From: Pseudomonas laurylsulfativorans
GTDB taxonomy: Bacteria; Pseudomonadota; Gammaproteobacteria; Pseudomonadales; Pseudomonadaceae
Direction of reading: 5' to 3'
Length of the DNA: 64,000 bases
NCBI RefSeq assembly: GCF_002906155.1
Contig: NZ_MUJK01000004.1
Location: forward strand, 310,001-374,000
Part shown: positions 61,890-64,000 of the stretch, in pieces
Position numbering within the stretch: the stretch's first letter is position 1
Layout of the letters: the number at the start of each line of letters is the position of its first letter
Translations under genes and position numbers: made by a program
The notes under the pieces: model-generated
Seen by the model: only the letters and a program-made list of their open reading frames with translations
Told to the model about the DNA's origin: nothing
Database searches by the model: none

Positions 61890-63983
61890 ATGTCTGATAG
61901 ATACCTTCGTACCGATACCATCTGCGCCAAAAAAAATGTTCAGGTAGGCCGTCAGATCCAGCATTGGCTAGAGTTCCAGTTACTCGACGAGCGCGGCGAA
62001 CCCTTACCTCACCAACCCTATCGAGCGATCAATGAGGCGACCCGCTGTCAGCTAGTGCCCGAATTTAGTGGGCAGAGTGATGCCCAAGGTGTGATCCGCC
62101 TGGAGGCCCTGCATCCACTGGCCGTGACCCTGCTGCTCATGGCCAATCCGCTGGCAGAGGTGCTGCAGACCCGCCGAGTGCGCGCGCTGCGTGCCGAACG
62201 GCCCGTGTCGACGCCCTTGCAGATTCCGTATCGTTATGAACCTCCACCGGCAGGTTTCTCCCCCGTCGAAAAACAGGCCCTCGATGATGGTCACGGTTAT
62301 CACTACCTGCGTATCGGTCAATTGTGCGATCGATTTCCTGATCTGAACCCCGCCTGGCCAGAACAGGACAAACTGCCCGCGTTCCATTTCCCCGACCCGG
62401 GCTTCAGCGGTTTCACGGTTGACGACGAAAATCTGGACCGCCGCCATGTGCTGGAAATCTGCCCCTTTCGCGCCTGGTCGCTAGTGCTGCACCACCAGTC
62501 GGAATACAGCATGGCCAATGCCTACAACCTTGGGTTGATGGCGAATTTGTCGTACAGCGTGGTCACCCAGAATTTGATGACGCATCGGCCGAACAGCGAT
62601 CCCCGAGATGAGTCGGGCTCGGTGGAGGAGTTCTTTTTTCGACAGTGCCTCGACTTGTCTCGTACACCGATGATGATCGATTCCAAGGGAGATCGTCTGC
62701 CGGCTCTGGTGGTGGATGTGCCATTTGACCAGCGCTACACCACGGCGGTCATGCTGGATTCGCTGAAGGCCGAGCTGCCGCCGGGCGAGCCAGTGATACC
62801 TTCCCTCATTATCGAAAACACCCAGCTTCTTTATGCCATCAATCAGACAGAGGTGATTGTGGCCTGGCGCGGAACTCAGGAGCCCAAGGACTGGCTGACC
62901 GATGTGATGTACAGGCCTATGCCTGCCGATGGAAGTGGCTGCGATTTGAAGACACCGGGCACTTATCTGACGGATATTGGAAAAGTGCATTATGGTTTTT
63001 TGCAGGCGTTTGAGGTGGCAAAGAAGTTGTTCGCCAATAGATTCGCTGAGATTAAGAAAACGTTAGTTGGTAAAGAGTTGTTTATTTGCGGCCACAGTTT
63101 GGGTGGCGCATTGGCACTGATTCACTCCGCAGAGCTGAAAGACAATACCCCCATACTTTATACGTATGGCATGCCCCGCACGTTCACAGGTAAGGTCTTG
63201 GAGCAACTTCAAGGGGTGACTCACTTCCGCCATGTCAACGACGCCGACACCATCACCAGCGTGCCGCCCGAGGCGGAACTGGATAACTGGTTATATGGCG
63301 CCTTGGGCCCACTGGGCTCCGACCTTGGCTATGTCTGGTCCGTAGCCCAATTGCTGGCCGGCAAACTAGTGCGCTTCGGCGACCCTTACTGGCATCACGG
63401 GCAGATCGTGATGTTCTATCGGGCCGACCAGCACTTGGCATCGCAAGGTTCTTCCTATCCGGCCTATCGCAACAAGGATGGCCTGGGCGCGCCCTATCAC
63501 AACACCATCACCCAGCGTTTGCCGCACCGCACGCGCATCTACCTGGTACCGAGCCTGAACGATGAGTTCAGCCGCTTCGCGTTTGAAGATCAGAAAACTC
63601 TGATCAAGTCGTTAAATCAGGAAAATCTGGCGTATTTCTTCCCATCCCACACTAACCCCGAACGCAGTAACAAGCGCAGCAACCCGATGGATCATTCGAT
63701 GATCAAGGCCTATCTGCCTTTTTTGCACAATCAACTGCTGGAGCTGAGCGACCCCGAGCGACCGCTGAAGCGCAAGGTGGATCGGGCGAAGTTCGAGCAG
63801 CAGATGCAAACGTTGGGAATTCCCGAGCCAGAGCGCCATCGCAATGGGCAGTTCCTGGCCCTGCAGAAATTGTTACCCATGGCGCTGCGCGCGACCCAGG
63901 ATCTGGAAGGTGGCCCAGAGGCTCTGCAACGTTTCTGCGTCGAACGCGAATTTGGCGTGATGATCGAGATCACCCAGGCCTGA
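61890..63983 (+). CDS. Class 3 lipase-fold protein, candidate T6SS lipase effector
   Basis: A 697-residue alpha/beta-hydrolase of the lipase-3 type. The nucleophile is Ser403 in FICGHSLGGALALIHS; the later FRHVNDADTITSVPP (catalytic Asp) and WHHGQIVMFYRAD (His) complete the triad. The N-terminal ~180 residues contain a beta-rich segment (LEFQLLDERGEPLPHQPYR ... SDAQGVIRLEALHP) as seen in VgrG-delivered effectors. No signal peptide. Codons around 62990-63190 are AT-richer than neighbours. ATG at 61890 follows GGAAGA. A downstream immunity gene, if any, lies outside the window. Confidence 0.8.
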   Translation: MSDRYLRTDTICAKKNVQVGRQIQHWLEFQLLDERGEPLPHQPYRAINEATRCQLVPEFSGQSDAQGVIRLEALHPLAVTLLLMANPLAEVLQTRRVRALRAERPVSTPLQIPYRYEPPPAGFSPVEKQALDDGHGYHYLRIGQLCDRFPDLNPAWPEQDKLPAFHFPDPGFSGFTVDDENLDRRHVLEICPFRAWSLVLHHQSEYSMANAYNLGLMANLSYSVVTQNLMTHRPNSDPRDESGSVEEFFFRQCLDLSRTPMMIDSKGDRLPALVVDVPFDQRYTTAVMLDSLKAELPPGEPVIPSLIIENTQLLYAINQTEVIVAWRGTQEPKDWLTDVMYRPMPADGSGCDLKTPGTYLTDIGKVHYGFLQAFEVAKKLFANRFAEIKKTLVGKELFICGHSLGGALALIHSAELKDNTPILYTYGMPRTFTGKVLEQLQGVTHFRHVNDADTITSVPPEAELDNWLYGALGPLGSDLGYVWSVAQLLAGKLVRFGDPYWHHGQIVMFYRADQHLASQGSSYPAYRNKDGLGAPYHNTITQRLPHRTRIYLVPSLNDEFSRFAFEDQKTLIKSLNQENLAYFFPSHTNPERSNKRSNPMDHSMIKAYLPFLHNQLLELSDPERPLKRKVDRAKFEQQMQTLGIPEPERHRNGQFLALQKLLPMALRATQDLEGGPEALQRFCVEREFGVMIEITQA

Positions 63984-64000
63984 GTCCGCGCTCCGGTGCA

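Overview
The window is a high-GC stretch (roughly 60-63% G+C by eye) of a Pseudomonas chromosome, most likely from the P. fluorescens group. Four things point there: the serS-cysG-tus neighbourhood, the many REP/REPIN-type inverted repeats built on GTAGGAGC or GTGGCGAG arms, the GcsR-like regulator next to gcvH and glyA, and the aguA/aguB and GMC/NCS1 catabolic genes typical of soil pseudomonads. No tRNA, rRNA, CRISPR array, insertion sequence or prophage was seen.

Layout. 1-7.8 kb: end of serS, then cysG, a xi-class glutathione transferase, the TusDCBE-YbiB sulfur-relay operon and small conserved genes. 7.9-12.7 kb: housekeeping and stress genes (GNAT, hemerythrin, Nudix, Ogt, gamma-glutamyltransferase, isochorismatase-like hydrolase). 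12.7-23.3 kb: catabolic block A (LysR, NCS1 permease, nitrilase-family amidase, LuxR-type regulator, two exported amidohydrolases, TorF-type porin, second NCS1 permease). 23.5-29.6 kb: an L,D-transpeptidase and VanX-like dipeptidase behind lipA, glyA and gcvH. These are headed by a clear sigma-54 promoter, with the GcsR-like sigma-54 activator gene next door. 29.6-36.8 kb: catabolic block B (LysR, agmatinase-family ureohydrolase, aldehyde dehydrogenase, NCS1 permease, GMC dehydrogenase). 37-42 kb: GNAT, NIPSNAP, two unknown exported proteins, then divergent ppk2 and a short ppx with a Pho-box-like site between them, and a cytochrome c. 42-47.2 kb: agmatine block (LysR, aguA, aguB, polyamine-binding protein, and a second agmatine deiminase with a Tat signal). 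47.3-51.8 kb: small genes, including a membrane protein/XRE regulator pair preceded by two operator-like palindromes. 52-57.7 kb: a glutamylation-type amine or amino-alcohol operon (glutamine-synthetase-like ligase, ALDH, Fe-ADH, APC permease). 57.9-61 kb: a winged-helix/TPR regulator divergent from an NmrA-like protein and a cupin. 61.0-61.4 kb: an exported protein made of seven 13-residue repeats. 61.9-64 kb: a class-3-lipase-fold protein resembling T6SS lipase effectors.

Theme. Much of the accessory content concerns nitrogenous small molecules: guanidino compounds, polyamines, amides, glycine and gamma-glutamyl amines. Blocks A and B share homologous LysR regulators and homologous NCS1 permeases and look like duplicated, re-equipped modules. 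The most unusual items are the 13-residue repeat protein, the exported second agmatine deiminase, the gcvH-glyA-lipA cluster without gcvP/gcvT, and several clean cis-regulatory patterns: a sigma-54 promoter with upstream palindrome, a Pho box, paired TGTAAA-N6-TTTAC(A/G) sites, and 11-bp phased CCAAG repeats.
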